Shown piece after piece: positions 56,101 through 64,000 of a stretch of 64,000 bases of DNA. The notes beneath the pieces are model-generated. The model saw nothing but the letters and a program-made list of their open reading frames with translations. It ran no database searches and had not been told where the DNA came from. Within the stretch, counting starts at the first letter, position 1. Each line of letters starts with the position of its first letter. The position numbers and the translations under genes are program-made. This DNA comes from Salipiger sp. CCB-MM3. Lineage in GTDB: Bacteria > Pseudomonadota > Alphaproteobacteria > Rhodobacterales > Rhodobacteraceae. The stretch is from contig NZ_CP014595.1 in assembly GCF_001687105.1 (NCBI RefSeq), positions 1,488,001 to 1,552,000 of the forward strand, given 5' to 3'.

Positions 56101-56469
56101 GCAGAAGCGCTCGCCGTGCTCGCCGCCCCGGCGCTGCGCGCGATCTTCGAGGGCGAGGCGCTGGCCGAAGTGCCGATATCTGCCGAAATAGAGCCTGTGG
56201 GCCGCATCCATGGCGTCATCGACCGGTTGCTGGTCACACCCGAGAAGGTGATCGCGCTCGACTTCAAATCGAACCGCACCGTGCCCGGCGCCGCAGCGGA
56301 TGTGCCCGACGGGCTGCTGCGCCAGATGGGGGCCTATGCCGCCGCCTTGACGCAGGTCTTTCCCGGGCGCAGCATCGAGACCGGGCTGATCTGGACCGCG
56401 ACGCAGGAGCTGATGGTCCTGCCACACGATCTTGTGTCTGCCGCCCTCGCCAGAACTACGCCAACTTGA
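53098..56469 (+). CDS. addA: Double-strand break repair helicase-nuclease AddA
   Basis: This 1123-residue UvrD-type SF1 helicase has Walker A NAGSGKTRVLTDRVARLLL near 25, LCLTYTKAAATEMQNRL (Ia), TIHSFCASLLRRFPLEAGV, Walker B LVDEAQDTSPVQWQVIERL near 380, VVGDKKQSIYSFQGADPREF (III), VMTVHGSKGLEAPIVILPD (V) and LLYVALTRAEKWLVVAAA (VI). The C-terminal nuclease has IALDFKSNRTVP near 1055. The ATG at 53098 gives ATGA coupling with addB. trxA follows after 69 bp. Confidence 0.97.
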   Translation: MSRNEASEKQVEAARPDASTWLAANAGSGKTRVLTDRVARLLLDEVLPEHILCLTYTKAAATEMQNRLFRRLGAWAMLDDDALIAELRQLGLEGALPPERLRQARTLFARAIETPGGLRIQTIHSFCASLLRRFPLEAGVSPQFTEMEDRSAEMLRAEVLERMAERHAPLVEAMAPFLGEEPESLLAELCSRKAAFLPPREPQDIRALYGLPEEMDEDDVLSQVFLGSESDLIARVLPILKAGKSTDQTAAKKLERFTGPDVPGMLALEDALLTQKGTVSSRMATKASKEAMGPDWPKLEQLAERVESARESRLAFDAVKREITLHRFAQVFLPEYEQEKMLRGWLDFDDLVIRARDLLADDRVADWVLYRLDGGIDHILVDEAQDTSPVQWQVIERLAREFTAGEGARGDVRRTIFVVGDKKQSIYSFQGADPREFDRMCDDFAERLKDTGAPLSRMMLEYSFRSAGPVLKLVDATFEGREESGFSPDQRHKAFKSEMPGRVDVWPHISPVKDEEDDTEWFEPVDRIGAQHHTVVLANRIAGFIADTIGTPLPVEIGFSGEYKARPAHAGDFLILVRRRGTLFTEIIRAIKARGLPIAGADRLKVMSELAVKDIGALLAFLATPEDDLSLATALRSPLFGLTEKALFDLAHTRKPGSYLWVALRERREEFPAVLQVMDDLLGKTDFLRPYDLIERILTRHRGRQKLLGRLGEEAEDGINALLQQALAFEQSTVPSLTGFLEWMQSDDLEIKRAPDSAGARIRVMTVHGSKGLEAPIVILPDCAQPTKTIRERLLPSGEGEASGMVWQSSAASQPQVQSEALDRAKAAAERERDRLLYVALTRAEKWLVVAAAGNLGKDGSAWFDQVQQGMERAGAETTGYDFGRWGTGEGLRLGQADWSHLPFERVEAQVPVLPDLPPHLSVPAQKPDPLPESRSPSDLGGAKALSGMEGLDEEEAKLRGTVLHLLLEHLAPLPEAARAEALPHVLTLAEELPEDTESVAAEALAVLAAPALRAIFEGEALAEVPISAEIEPVGRIHGVIDRLLVTPEKVIALDFKSNRTVPGAAADVPDGLLRQMGAYAAALTQVFPGRSIETGLIWTATQELMVLPHDLVSAALARTTPT

Positions 56470-56538
56470 CGACTCCCCGGGGCGTGCCTACCTTCGCGCT
56501 CCGAGCGATAAAGCTGCCAAACCCGCAAGGAGACCCCA

Positions 56539-56859
56539 ATGGCCACCGTCCCCGTCACCGACGCGACCTTCGACGAAGAAGTGAAGAACTCCGACATCCC
56601 CGTTGTGGTGGATTTCTGGGCCGAGTGGTGCGGCCCCTGCAAGCAGATCGGCCCGGCTCTGGAAGAGCTGGCCGCCGAGTATGAAGGCAAGATCAAGGTT
56701 GCCAAGGTCGACGTCGACCAGAACCCCAACACCGCCGCAATGATGGGCGTGCGCGGCATCCCCGCGCTGTTCATCTTCAAGGACGGTCAGGTGATCTCGA
56801 ACCGCGCCGGCGCGGCCCCCAAGGCCTCGCTGCAGAGCTGGATCAACGAGTCGATCTAA
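56539..56859 (+). CDS. trxA: Thioredoxin 1
   Basis: This 106-residue protein has the active site [13 protein letters not shown], followed by [28 protein letters not shown] with the cis-Pro. Canonical cytoplasmic dithiol carrier. AAGGAG precedes the ATG. The addAB-trxA order is common in alphaproteobacteria. A strong terminator follows. Confidence 0.98.
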   Translation: MATVPVTDATFDEEVKNSDIPVVVDFWAEWCGPCKQIGPALEELAAEYEGKIKVAKVDVDQNPNTAAMMGVRGIPALFIFKDGQVISNRAGAAPKASLQSWINESI

Positions 56860-56882
56860 GCCGTCCCGGCACTCTGAGATAG

Positions 56883-56916
56883 AAAATGCGCCTCCCAAGC
56901 GGGGGCGCATTTTTCT
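56883..56916 (+). terminator. Rho-independent terminator of trxA
   Basis: AAAATGCGCCTCCC pairs with GGGGGCGCATTTT (56883-56914) around AAGC, ending in a TTTTTCTTT tract, 24 bp past the stop. Confidence 0.88.
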
Positions 56917-56939
56917 TTGGACTGGATCCAAAGGAGAGC

Positions 56940-57135
56940 GAGCGCCTGCCCGTGGGGTGGCGCTGCAGCCTCCGAGGTCTGCGCTTTATCCCGGCCAAGC
57001 CCGGACGATCTTCGAGCCTCTAGCGAGGACAGCAAAGCGCCAGCCCGCGGGGACGGCGTCGTCCATCGAGCTTGAACCGATGGCGCCACAATGAACGACC
57101 GCTCGCCCGGCGGCCTTCGGCCTTGATTCCGGGCC
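56940..57135 (+). repeat. Dispersed palindromic intergenic element A, copy 3 (interrupted)
   Basis: The left arm at 56940-56964 is identical to copy 2 over 25 bp. The core TGCGCTTTATC and CAAAGCGCCAGCCCG are kept. The right arm is interrupted after GGGACGG by about 44 bp (57056-57100) before resuming GCTCGCCCGGCGGCCTTCGGCC. The inserted segment itself contains ATCGAGCTTGAACCGATGG. Confidence 0.8.
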
Positions 57136-57137
57136 GA

Positions 57138-58112
57138 TCAGCGCCCGAACACCCGCGCCGCCAGCGCCTGCACCCCGGCCCATCGCCGCGCCTGCGCCAC
57201 CCCGCGATCCTCGGCGCGCGCGGGAAGCCCCCACCATTCCGCCAGCACCCGGTTGCGCAGCAAAAGCTGCACCGAAGGGTCATCTGAGCCCACCAGCCCG
57301 TAACCCTCGAAGAACCCCGCCAGCGCTGCGTCGGGCAGCACTTCGCCCGCCGCAATAGCCTCCTTCGGCGTATGCAGAATGGCGTAATCGGTCAGCAGCC
57401 GCGCGATGTCATGGCCCACCGGCACCACGCGCCCGCCAGCAAAGTCGAGCCCCCAGCAGCGCGTCTCGTCCAGCACGAGGTTGCGCATGTGCAGATCGCC
57501 ATGGGTCTGCGCGGTCAGCGTCTGCCTCCCCTCAAAACGCGCCTGCTCTGCGCAGAGAGCCTCGGCGCAGGCAAGAAAGCGCTCCGGCTTACCCACCTGC
57601 CGCGCGCCCGTGGCCACCTCCTCCATCACCGTACCCAGAAAGCGGATCGTGTGCTTGGGCTGGAACACGCGCGCCTCGCCCGGCAGCGCGCGGTGATAGC
57701 TGCCAAGCCACGCCCCGGCCCGCCGCAACAGCGCCGCCTGCCGCGCCAGCGGCGCGCCCTCCAGCAGCGTCGAAAGCGGCTCTGCGGCGACATAGTCCAT
57801 CACGCTCGCCTGCGCCTCGAGATCGACCGCCAGCACCGCGGGCACCCCCTCGGCAAAGCCCTCCTGCGCGGCCAGATGCGCGGCGATCTGCGTCTCGAAC
57901 TTGTCTGGATCGACCGGCCGCGCCTGATGTTTCAGCACCAGTTGCCTCCCGTCCGGCCCGATCATCCGTAACAGCACCCGTGCCACCCGCGCATCCTCGC
58001 GCCGGGCCAGCGGCACCGCGCGCCACGCAGCGGGAGACAGCCCGATCTGTTCGGCAAGAGACGGCCACTGCGCCAGCGCCGCCGCCGCCAAATCCCCCGC
58101 GATCATTCCCAT
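57138..58112 (-). CDS. Phosphotransferase (APH/choline-kinase fold), substrate unknown
   Basis: This 324-residue protein has [26 protein letters not shown] (ATP-binding Lys), [16 protein letters not shown] (hinge), catalytic [18 protein letters not shown] (HGDxxxxN), and metal-binding [21 protein letters not shown]. It is a kinase of a small hydroxylated or amino compound; nothing nearby names the substrate. It is divergent from hslV, so the spacer carries both promoters. MIAGDL two codons downstream is an alternative start. Confidence 0.88.
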   Translation of the reverse strand: MGMIAGDLAAAALAQWPSLAEQIGLSPAAWRAVPLARREDARVARVLLRMIGPDGRQLVLKHQARPVDPDKFETQIAAHLAAQEGFAEGVPAVLAVDLEAQASVMDYVAAEPLSTLLEGAPLARQAALLRRAGAWLGSYHRALPGEARVFQPKHTIRFLGTVMEEVATGARQVGKPERFLACAEALCAEQARFEGRQTLTAQTHGDLHMRNLVLDETRCWGLDFAGGRVVPVGHDIARLLTDYAILHTPKEAIAAGEVLPDAALAGFFEGYGLVGSDDPSVQLLLRNRVLAEWWGLPARAEDRGVAQARRWAGVQALAARVFGR

Positions 58113-58152
58113 TCCGTGCCCCCTGCGTTATCTGCCCCCACAACGGCAGCGC

Positions 58153-58181
58153 CTTGCGAGGGGAAGTTCCAGCCCCCATAT
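58153..58181 (+). promoter_or_regulatory. Heat-shock (sigma-32/RpoH) type promoter of hslVU
   Basis: CTTGCG at 58153-58158, a 15-bp spacer, then CCCCATAT at 58174-58181, close to the RpoH consensus CTTGAA / CCCCATNT. The hslV start lies 26 bp downstream. Confidence 0.75.
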
Positions 58182-58206
58182 GGCGCCCAGCATGAAAGGA
58201 AAGACA

Positions 58207-58764
58207 ATGTCCGATCAGGAATTTCCGGGCTGGCACGGCACCACGATCATCGGCGTCCGCAAGGGCGGCAAGGTGGTCGTCGCGGGTGACGGGCAGGTGA
58301 GCCTCGGCCAGACCGTCATCAAGGGCACCGCGCGCAAGGTGCGCCGCATCGCCCCCGGCGGTCACGAGGTGGTTTGCGGCTTTGCAGGCTCCACCGCCGA
58401 TGCCTTCACCCTGCTCGAGCGGCTGGAAGGTAAGCTCGAACAGTCGCCCGGCCAGATGCAGCGCGCCTGCGTCGAACTGGCCAAGGACTGGCGCACCGAC
58501 AAATACCTGCAAAAGCTCGAGGCGATGCTGATCGTCACCGACGGCAAGGATCTCTACGTGATCACTGGCGCCGGCGACGTGCTCGAACCCGAGCATGACA
58601 TCGCCGCCATCGGCTCGGGCGGCAATTTCGCGCTCGCCGCCGCGCGCGGGCTCTACGCCTATGAAGACGACGCCGAGACGATTGCCCGCACCGCCATGGC
58701 CATCGCCTCCGACATCTGCGTCTACACCAACGGCAAGCTGACCGTTGAAACCATTTCGGCCTGA
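58207..58764 (+). CDS. hslV: ATP-dependent protease peptidase subunit HslV
   Basis: This 185-residue proteasome-beta-like threonine protease has the nucleophile Thr12, exposed after removal of an 11-residue propeptide ([39 protein letters not shown]). Later [18 protein letters not shown] is the family signature. It forms the HslUV chaperone-protease with the HslU ATPase encoded 34 bp downstream. Confidence 0.98.
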   Translation: MSDQEFPGWHGTTIIGVRKGGKVVVAGDGQVSLGQTVIKGTARKVRRIAPGGHEVVCGFAGSTADAFTLLERLEGKLEQSPGQMQRACVELAKDWRTDKYLQKLEAMLIVTDGKDLYVITGAGDVLEPEHDIAAIGSGGNFALAAARGLYAYEDDAETIARTAMAIASDICVYTNGKLTVETISA

Positions 58765-58798
58765 AACAGAGCCTGAGACAGAGCCTGAAAGGACGACC

Positions 58799-60106
58799 AT
58801 GACAGACCTGACCCCCCGCGAGATCGTGTCAGAACTCGACCGCTTCATCATCGGCCAGAAGGACGCCAAGCGCGCCGTGGCCGTGGCGCTGCGCAACCGC
58901 TGGCGCCGCAAGCAGCTCTCGGCCGACCTGCGCGACGAAGTCTATCCCAAGAACATCCTGATGATCGGGCCGACCGGCGTCGGCAAGACCGAGATCTCGC
59001 GCCGCCTCGCCAAGCTGGCGCGCGCGCCCTTCATCAAGGTCGAGGCCACCAAGTTTACCGAGGTTGGCTACGTTGGCCGCGACGTCGAGCAGATCATCCG
59101 TGATCTCATGGATGCCGCCATCGCCCAGACCCGCGAATGGATGCGCGAGGACGTGAAGGCTGCGGCGCATAAGAACGCCGAGGAGCGCGTGCTGTCGGCC
59201 ATCGCCGGTGAGGACGCCCGCGAGGGCACCCGCGAGATGTTCCGCAAGAAGCTGAAGACCGGCGAGCTCGACGACACGGTGATCGAGCTTGACGTGGCCG
59301 AGACCGCCTCGCCCTTCTCGGGCATGGAGATCCCCGGCCAGCCCGGCCAGAACATGGGGATGATGAACCTCGGCGACATCTTCGGCAAAGCCTTCGGCGG
59401 GCGCACCACGCGCAAGAAGATGACCGTGGCGGAGAGCTACGAGGTGCTGATCAGCGAAGAGGCCGACAAGCTGCTCGACGACGAGCAGGTGAAGCTGGCC
59501 GCGCTGGAGGCGGTGGAGCAGAACGGCATCGTCTTCCTCGACGAGATCGACAAGGTCACCGCGCGGCAGGAAGCCCGCGGCGGCGACGTCAGCCGCGAGG
59601 GCGTGCAGCGCGACCTGCTGCCGCTGATCGAGGGCACCACCGTCAGCACCAAGCACGGCCCGGTGAAGACCGACCACATCCTCTTCATCGCCTCGGGCGC
59701 CTTCCACATCGCGAAGCCGTCGGACCTGCTGCCCGAACTGCAGGGCCGCCTGCCGATCCGAGTGAACCTGCGGGCGCTCACCGAGGAAGACTTCGTGCGC
59801 ATCCTCACCGAGACCGACAACGCACTGACGCGCCAGTACACCGCGCTCATGGCCACCGAGAAGGTCACCGTCACCTTCACCGAAGGCGGCATCAGCGCGC
59901 TGGCAAAGATCGCCGCGGAGGTCAACGAGAGCGTCGAGAACATCGGCGCGCGGCGGCTCTACACGGTGATGGAACGGGTGTTCGAGGAGCTGAGCTTCGC
60001 CGCCCCCGACCAGCCGGACACGGAAGTGACCGTGGACGAAGTCTTCGTCGAGAAACACCTCGGCGAGCTGACCCGCTCGACCGACCTCAGCCGCTACGTG
60101 CTGTAA
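58799..60106 (+). CDS. hslU: HslUV ATPase subunit HslU
   Basis: This 435-residue AAA+ unfoldase starts [34 protein letters not shown]. It has Walker [13 protein letters not shown] near 60, the pore loop GYVGRD near 92, the family-specific I-domain (~110-230), Walker B VFLDEIDK near 255, and the C-terminal [10 protein letters not shown] that docks into HslV. ATG at 58799 chosen over an in-frame upstream reading of Glu/Pro/Thr repeats; AAAGGA precedes it. Confidence 0.98.
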   Translation: MTDLTPREIVSELDRFIIGQKDAKRAVAVALRNRWRRKQLSADLRDEVYPKNILMIGPTGVGKTEISRRLAKLARAPFIKVEATKFTEVGYVGRDVEQIIRDLMDAAIAQTREWMREDVKAAAHKNAEERVLSAIAGEDAREGTREMFRKKLKTGELDDTVIELDVAETASPFSGMEIPGQPGQNMGMMNLGDIFGKAFGGRTTRKKMTVAESYEVLISEEADKLLDDEQVKLAALEAVEQNGIVFLDEIDKVTARQEARGGDVSREGVQRDLLPLIEGTTVSTKHGPVKTDHILFIASGAFHIAKPSDLLPELQGRLPIRVNLRALTEEDFVRILTETDNALTRQYTALMATEKVTVTFTEGGISALAKIAAEVNESVENIGARRLYTVMERVFEELSFAAPDQPDTEVTVDEVFVEKHLGELTRSTDLSRYVL

Positions 60107-60174
60107 GACAGGCGCGCGGGGGCCCGCCCCCCGCGTCGCGCCTATCAGTGGGGGGCCAGCCCCCCACACCCCCC

Positions 60175-60237
60175 GGCGTATTTTCAAAGAGAAGAAGCAG
60201 GGCGCGGTCCTTCCTTCTTCTCTTTTTCAAATACGCC
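60175..60237. terminator. Long inverted repeat after hslU; element B copy 3
   Basis: GGCGTATTTTCAAAGAGAAG (from 60175) pairs imperfectly with the arm 60214-60237 to form a ~23-bp stem with a 16-base loop, and T-runs occur in both arms. On the minus strand it continues from GCCTCCGGCGGGCGTATT, related to the elements at 27661 and 43575. The preceding 60110-60174 stretch is a GC-rich hairpin (GGGGGGCCAGCCCCCC). Confidence 0.7.
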
Positions 60238-60316
60238 CGCCGGAGGCGTCCGGCCTCTACCGCATCTCCCCGGCGGCGGGTATGTTCGCGCCAACACCGC
60301 AAGGAGGAGACCCGCG

Positions 60317-60994
60317 ATGAAACGCTCCCACGTCAATGAGATCCTGCGCGCCAGCGAGGCGTTCATCCGCAGCCATGGCTACGCGCTGCCGCCTTTCGCC
60401 TATCTCACCCCGGAAGGGCTGAAGGCCTCGGAGAACGGTGAGATCAAGCGTCGGCGCATGGGCTGGGACGTCACCGACTACGGCGGCGGGAAATTCGATG
60501 AGCTTGGGCTCTTTCTCTTCACCACCCGCAACGGGCTGAGCAGCGATCTTGGCCAGCGCAGCGCCATGCTCTACGCCGAGAAGATCATGATCTCGCGCCA
60601 GAACCAGCTGAGCCCGATGCACCGCCATGACCTCAAGGTCGAGGACATCATCAACCGCGGCGGTGGCACGCTGGTGCTGGAGCTTTTCGCGGCCATGCCG
60701 GAGGGCGAGATCGACCGCGATGCGCAGGTCACGGTGCTCTGTGACGGGATGGAGCGCAGCCTGCCCGCGGGCGGCCTTCTGAAGCTGGCGCCGGGGGAGT
60801 CGGTGACGCTCTTTCCGACCACCTGGCATGCCTTCTGGGGCGAGGGCAGCGACGTGCTGATCGGCGAGGTCTCGACGGTGAACGACGATCTGACCGATAA
60901 TATATTTGCCGAGCCGCTGGGACGGTTTTCGGACATTGAGGAAGACGTGGCACCGCTGCACCTGCTGGTGTCGGATTACGACGACAAGCTCTGA
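60317..60994 (+). CDS. D-lyxose/D-mannose isomerase
   Basis: This 225-residue cupin-fold isomerase (D-lyxose isomerase family, formerly DUF1498) has metal-binding residues in SPMHRHDLKVEDIINRGGG (His-x-His...Glu) and FPTTWHAFWGEG (His). Start MKRSHVNEILRASEAFIRSHGYALPPFAYL is typical, and AAGGAGGAG precedes the ATG. It interconverts lyxose/xylulose or mannose/fructose. No sugar operon is adjacent. Confidence 0.93.
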   Translation: MKRSHVNEILRASEAFIRSHGYALPPFAYLTPEGLKASENGEIKRRRMGWDVTDYGGGKFDELGLFLFTTRNGLSSDLGQRSAMLYAEKIMISRQNQLSPMHRHDLKVEDIINRGGGTLVLELFAAMPEGEIDRDAQVTVLCDGMERSLPAGGLLKLAPGESVTLFPTTWHAFWGEGSDVLIGEVSTVNDDLTDNIFAEPLGRFSDIEEDVAPLHLLVSDYDDKL

Positions 60995-61027
60995 GCCAGT
61001 CTCAGGTCGCGCGCCAGAGGCCCTAAC

Positions 61028-62566
61028 TCAGGCCATCCACCAGCGTTCTGCCATGCGCGAATCGTCCATTGCGCGCATGGCGCCAACGCGCGCAGGCGTC
61101 GCGATGCGGGCCGAATGCGCCTGCAGGTGATTGGCGTACATCGGCAGGATCAGCCCGCCCTCGTCGCGGCTGAGCCGCTGCATCTCGGCGTAAAGCTCGG
61201 CGCGGCGGGCGCTGTCGAACTCCGCCCGCGCCTCGCGCAGCAATTGCCCGAAGCGCCCGCTGCCGCCGCGCGTGGCGTTCCACGGCGCGCCTTCGGTGAG
61301 CACGGTGGAAAACGCCCAATCCTCGGTGGCGCGGCCAGACCAGCCACCGGCGCGGAACCCGGCGCTGTCGCGCGGCCATTGCGTGTCCGAGGGCAGAACC
61401 CGCAGATCGAGCGTGATACCCGCCTGCGCGGCGCTGTCGCGGTACAGCTCGGCAGCCCGGCCCGCGCCATCAAAGGCAGCCTCCGACACCAGCATCGGCA
61501 GCACGGCACCCTCGTGCCCCGCCTGCGCCAGATGCCAGCGGGCGCGCTCTGGATCGAACGCCTGCGGCTCGAGCGCGGCGAAATAGGGGTTGGCGGGACC
61601 GATCGGGCTGTCCTGACCGATGCGGCCGTGGCCGTGCAGCACCTCGGCGACCATCGCCTCGCGGTCCACCGCCGCCTTCAGCGCCTGTCGCAGGTGCGGA
61701 TCGGCGAAGGGCGCGAGATCGGTGCGCAGGGCAAAGCCGTAGTGCTGGTTGCCCGCAAGGCTTTGGACCGTGAAGCGCGGCTCGGCTTGCAGCGCGGCCA
61801 GCTCGGCGGCGGGCAGCCGGTCGATGGCGTCGACACGGCCCGAGCGCAGCGCCTCCAGCCGCTCTTGCGGGTCGTTCAGCGCGAGGAAGTCCACGCCATC
61901 GAACCAGCCCGCGCGACCGTCCTTATAGTGCTCGGCCACACGGCGGCCGATGAACCGGCGGCCGGGCTCGAAGCGCTCGACCCGGTAAAGGCCGGTGCCG
62001 ATGCCGCGCGTCATGGCCTCGGTGATCTGCCCAGCGGGGTAGATCAGCAGGTGATAGTCGGCCATCAGATAGGGAAAATCGGCATTGCCGGTGGCCAGCG
62101 TGAACTCGACCTGATGCGGTGCGGTGGCGCGCATCTCGTCGATCTCGGCCACGATGGGCCGCGCCGGGGATGCGGCGTCGCGGTGCAGCGCCAGCGAGGC
62201 CAGCACGTCTTCGGCACCGAAGGGTTTGCCATTATGGAAACGCACGCCGGGGCGCAGGTCGAAGGTCCAGACCCGGGCGTCGGAGGAGGCGCGCCAGCCT
62301 GTGGCCAGCTCGCCGCGCAGCGCACCATCGGCGCCCACTTCGGTCAACGTGTCAAAGACCGCGCCCTGCGCCGCGGCGGCCATGAAGCTGCCGCTGTGGG
62401 TGCGCGCATCCCAGCTGTCGGTGCCGCGCGCCCCGCCGAGGGCGGCGCGGAAATACCCGCCGCGCGACGCCCCCGCCACGGCCCCTGCGCCAGCCAGACC
62501 CGACGCGCCGAGGACGGCGGCGGCGAGGGCCGATTGCAGCACGCGGCGGCGGCGGATGACGGTCAT
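61028..62566 (-). CDS. Periplasmic solute-binding protein of a peptide/dipeptide ABC transporter (SBP family 5)
   Basis: This 512-residue protein has a twin-arginine signal (IRRRRVLQSALAAAVLGASGLAGA). Signature blocks: LATGWRASSDARVWTFDLRPGVRFHNGKPFGAEDVLASL, GTGLYRVERFEPG, DPHLRQALKAAVDREAMVAEVLHGHG, RARWHLAQAGHEG and FGQLLREARAEFDSARRAELYAEMQRLSRDEGGLILPMY. No permease or ATPase gene is in the window, so it is an orphan receptor. It ends 33 bp from the converging isomerase gene. Confidence 0.94.
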   Translation of the reverse strand: MTVIRRRRVLQSALAAAVLGASGLAGAGAVAGASRGGYFRAALGGARGTDSWDARTHSGSFMAAAAQGAVFDTLTEVGADGALRGELATGWRASSDARVWTFDLRPGVRFHNGKPFGAEDVLASLALHRDAASPARPIVAEIDEMRATAPHQVEFTLATGNADFPYLMADYHLLIYPAGQITEAMTRGIGTGLYRVERFEPGRRFIGRRVAEHYKDGRAGWFDGVDFLALNDPQERLEALRSGRVDAIDRLPAAELAALQAEPRFTVQSLAGNQHYGFALRTDLAPFADPHLRQALKAAVDREAMVAEVLHGHGRIGQDSPIGPANPYFAALEPQAFDPERARWHLAQAGHEGAVLPMLVSEAAFDGAGRAAELYRDSAAQAGITLDLRVLPSDTQWPRDSAGFRAGGWSGRATEDWAFSTVLTEGAPWNATRGGSGRFGQLLREARAEFDSARRAELYAEMQRLSRDEGGLILPMYANHLQAHSARIATPARVGAMRAMDDSRMAERWWMA

Positions 62567-62722
62567 GGGCGGCGGCGCTCCTGAGGCGGGTGAAACTTGC
62601 GCTCAGCACTCTGCACCTCTGCCTGCCTTGGTGCAACAGTCCCGCGGTCAAACCTGCGACAGCGGCACGCGGCGCGCGCGGATTTCAGGCAGAGCGGTCG
62701 CGCCGCCCCCGCGCCACCCCGG

Positions 62723-63721
62723 TCAGGATCCGAAGCCGCTGGCGAGACTGTCGAGCGAGGCGATCTGGTCCATCACCCGCACCAGTTCGGCGCTGATGCC
62801 GGGCTCAGAGAGCGCGTGGCCGGCGTTGCGGATCATCCGCAGCTCACCGCCCGCCCAAGCCTGCGACAGTTCCCACGCGCGGCGCGGCGGGCAGATCATG
62901 TCGTAGCGGCCCTGCACGATGACACCGGGAATGCCGCGCAGGCGCTCGGCGTTGTTGAGGATCCAGCCGTCTTCCTCGAGGAAGCCCGCGTTGACGAAAT
63001 AGTGGTTCTCCAGCCGGGCGAAGGCGCGGGCGTATTCTGCCGGAGCCTCGCCGCCATGGCCGTTGGAGTACACCGAGGCCAGCGCGTTCTCCCAGCTCGA
63101 CCAAGCACGGGCAAAACGCACTTCCTCGCGCAGGTCGCCCGAGAACAGCCGCCGGTGATAGGCGCCGATGAGGTCGCCGCGTTCCGCTTCGGGGATCAGC
63201 CCCTCGAACCGCGCCCATGTCTCGGGCCAGAAATGCCCCGCGCCGCCGCCGTAGAACCAATCGAGCTCGGCCTGCGTCATCATGAAGACGCCGCGCAGCA
63301 CGAGGTTGCGCACGTGCTCGGGGTGGCTGATCGCATAGACCAGCGAGAGCGTCGCGCCCCAACTGCCACCGAAGACGATGAACTTGTCGATCTCGAGCAA
63401 CTGGCGAATGAGCTCGATGTCGGCCACGAGGTGCCACGTGGTGTTGTTCTCGACGCTGGCATGCGGCGTGGAGCGCCCGCATCCGCGCTGATCGAACAGC
63501 ACCACGCGGTAGACATCAGGATCGAAATAGCGGCGCATGGCAGGGCTGCAGCCGCCGCCGGGGCCGCCATGCAGCACGATCACGGGAATCCCTGCCGGAT
63601 TGCCACATTGCTCTACATAGAGCTTGTGCCCGTCGCCCACGTCGAGCATGCGCTGGTCGAACGGGTCGATCGCGGGATAGAGATGTTGCACTGCGCTCTT
63701 TTGGCCCGGGTATTTGTCCAT
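62723..63721 (-). CDS. pip: Proline iminopeptidase
   Basis: This 332-residue alpha/beta hydrolase of peptidase family S33 removes N-terminal proline. It has [27 protein letters not shown], the oxyanion [34 protein letters not shown], the nucleophile elbow [16 protein letters not shown], catalytic Asp near [12 protein letters not shown] and His in [12 protein letters not shown]. The ATG at 63721 is the family start. It is divergent from ubiG by 51 bp, so the two share a promoter region. Confidence 0.97.
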   Translation of the reverse strand: MDKYPGQKSAVQHLYPAIDPFDQRMLDVGDGHKLYVEQCGNPAGIPVIVLHGGPGGGCSPAMRRYFDPDVYRVVLFDQRGCGRSTPHASVENNTTWHLVADIELIRQLLEIDKFIVFGGSWGATLSLVYAISHPEHVRNLVLRGVFMMTQAELDWFYGGGAGHFWPETWARFEGLIPEAERGDLIGAYHRRLFSGDLREEVRFARAWSSWENALASVYSNGHGGEAPAEYARAFARLENHYFVNAGFLEEDGWILNNAERLRGIPGVIVQGRYDMICPPRRAWELSQAWAGGELRMIRNAGHALSEPGISAELVRVMDQIASLDSLASGFGS

Positions 63722-63772
63722 GGAACCTCTATATTGGCTGTTGAGCCCAAAAGGAAACGGGATACCGAAAAT

Positions 63773-64000
63773 ATGACCCTGACCGTCGATCCGTCCGAAG
63801 TCGCCAAGTTCGAAGCCATGGCGGCAGAATGGTGGGACCCGAACGGAAAGTTCAAGCCGTTGCACATGATGAACCCGGTGCGTCTCGATTATATCACGAC
63901 GCAGATCGCGGGCGAGTATGATCGCGACCTTTCCGCGCCGCGTCCCTTCGAAGGGCTGCGCATCCTCGACATCGGCTGCGGCGGCGGGCTTCTGTGCGAG
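63773..64000 (+). CDS. ubiG: Ubiquinone biosynthesis O-methyltransferase (5' part)
   Basis: 76 codons are visible before the right edge. [37 protein letters not shown] is the highly conserved UbiG N-terminus and [15 protein letters not shown] is SAM-binding motif I. It methylates the two ring hydroxyls in ubiquinone synthesis at the membrane. AAGGAAACGGG precedes the ATG. Confidence 0.96.
   Translation, partial: MTLTVDPSEVAKFEAMAAEWWDPNGKFKPLHMMNPVRLDYITTQIAGEYDRDLSAPRPFEGLRILDIGCGGGLLCE

Overview
The window is GC-rich chromosomal DNA of an alphaproteobacterium, almost certainly a member of the Rhodobacterales (Roseobacter group). The evidence is the regB/senC/regA redox cluster, the hemD-mic60-hemY block, the alphaproteobacterial-type addB-addA pair, and dense ATGA-type gene overlaps. 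I see no transposase, integrase, phage gene, CRISPR array or rRNA. One tRNA (Thr, anticodon CGU) is present.

Bases 1-18142 are the accessory part. A minus-strand set runs leftward: glycosyltransferase (13758), Wzx-type flippase (12898), a 2160-residue polyketide synthase (11319), a second glycosyltransferase (4828), and an NRPS (3797) that continues off the left edge. The NRPS starts with a formyltransferase domain and carries a luciferase-like monooxygenase inside its adenylation domain. The PKS has the unusual order KS-AT-KR-DH-ACP-TE. A divergent family 4 glycosyltransferase and a large secreted SGNH / glycoside-hydrolase-like / RTX protein follow. This looks like a pathway for a glycosylated, membrane-exported peptide-polyketide whose product I cannot name.

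Bases 18267-43413 are mostly core metabolism and housekeeping: leuA behind an apparently leaderless leucine-rich leader peptide, an SH3-domain protein, a hydroxyacid dehydrogenase, an orphan rfbD, a Hint-domain protein, kdsD, lrgAB, tRNA-Thr, hemY-mic60-hemD, tsaD-gpsA-yciI-EVE, a universal stress protein with an alanine/glycine:sodium symporter, a phytase-like secreted protein, ahcY, and a short run of small enzymes (FkbM methyltransferase, HD hydrolase, GNAT).

Bases 43631-64000 hold the redox two-component system (sensor regB divergent from senC-regA, with regA broken by a frameshift in a C8 run). A rightward block then runs PAS protein-tsaE-amgK-murU-addB-addA-trxA, linking tRNA t6A modification, peptidoglycan recycling and recombinational repair by overlapping genes. 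hslVU follows behind a heat-shock-type promoter, then a D-lyxose/mannose isomerase, an orphan solute-binding protein, a proline iminopeptidase and the start of ubiG.

Three kinds of short repeat stand out. Three copies of a ~126-bp palindromic intergenic element lie near 20.2, 39.6 and 57.0 kb. Three copies of a terminator-like element lie near 27.7, 43.6 and 60.2 kb. A GTCCCCGCGGGGAC palindrome lies inside two biosynthetic genes and encodes V-P-A-G-T each time.
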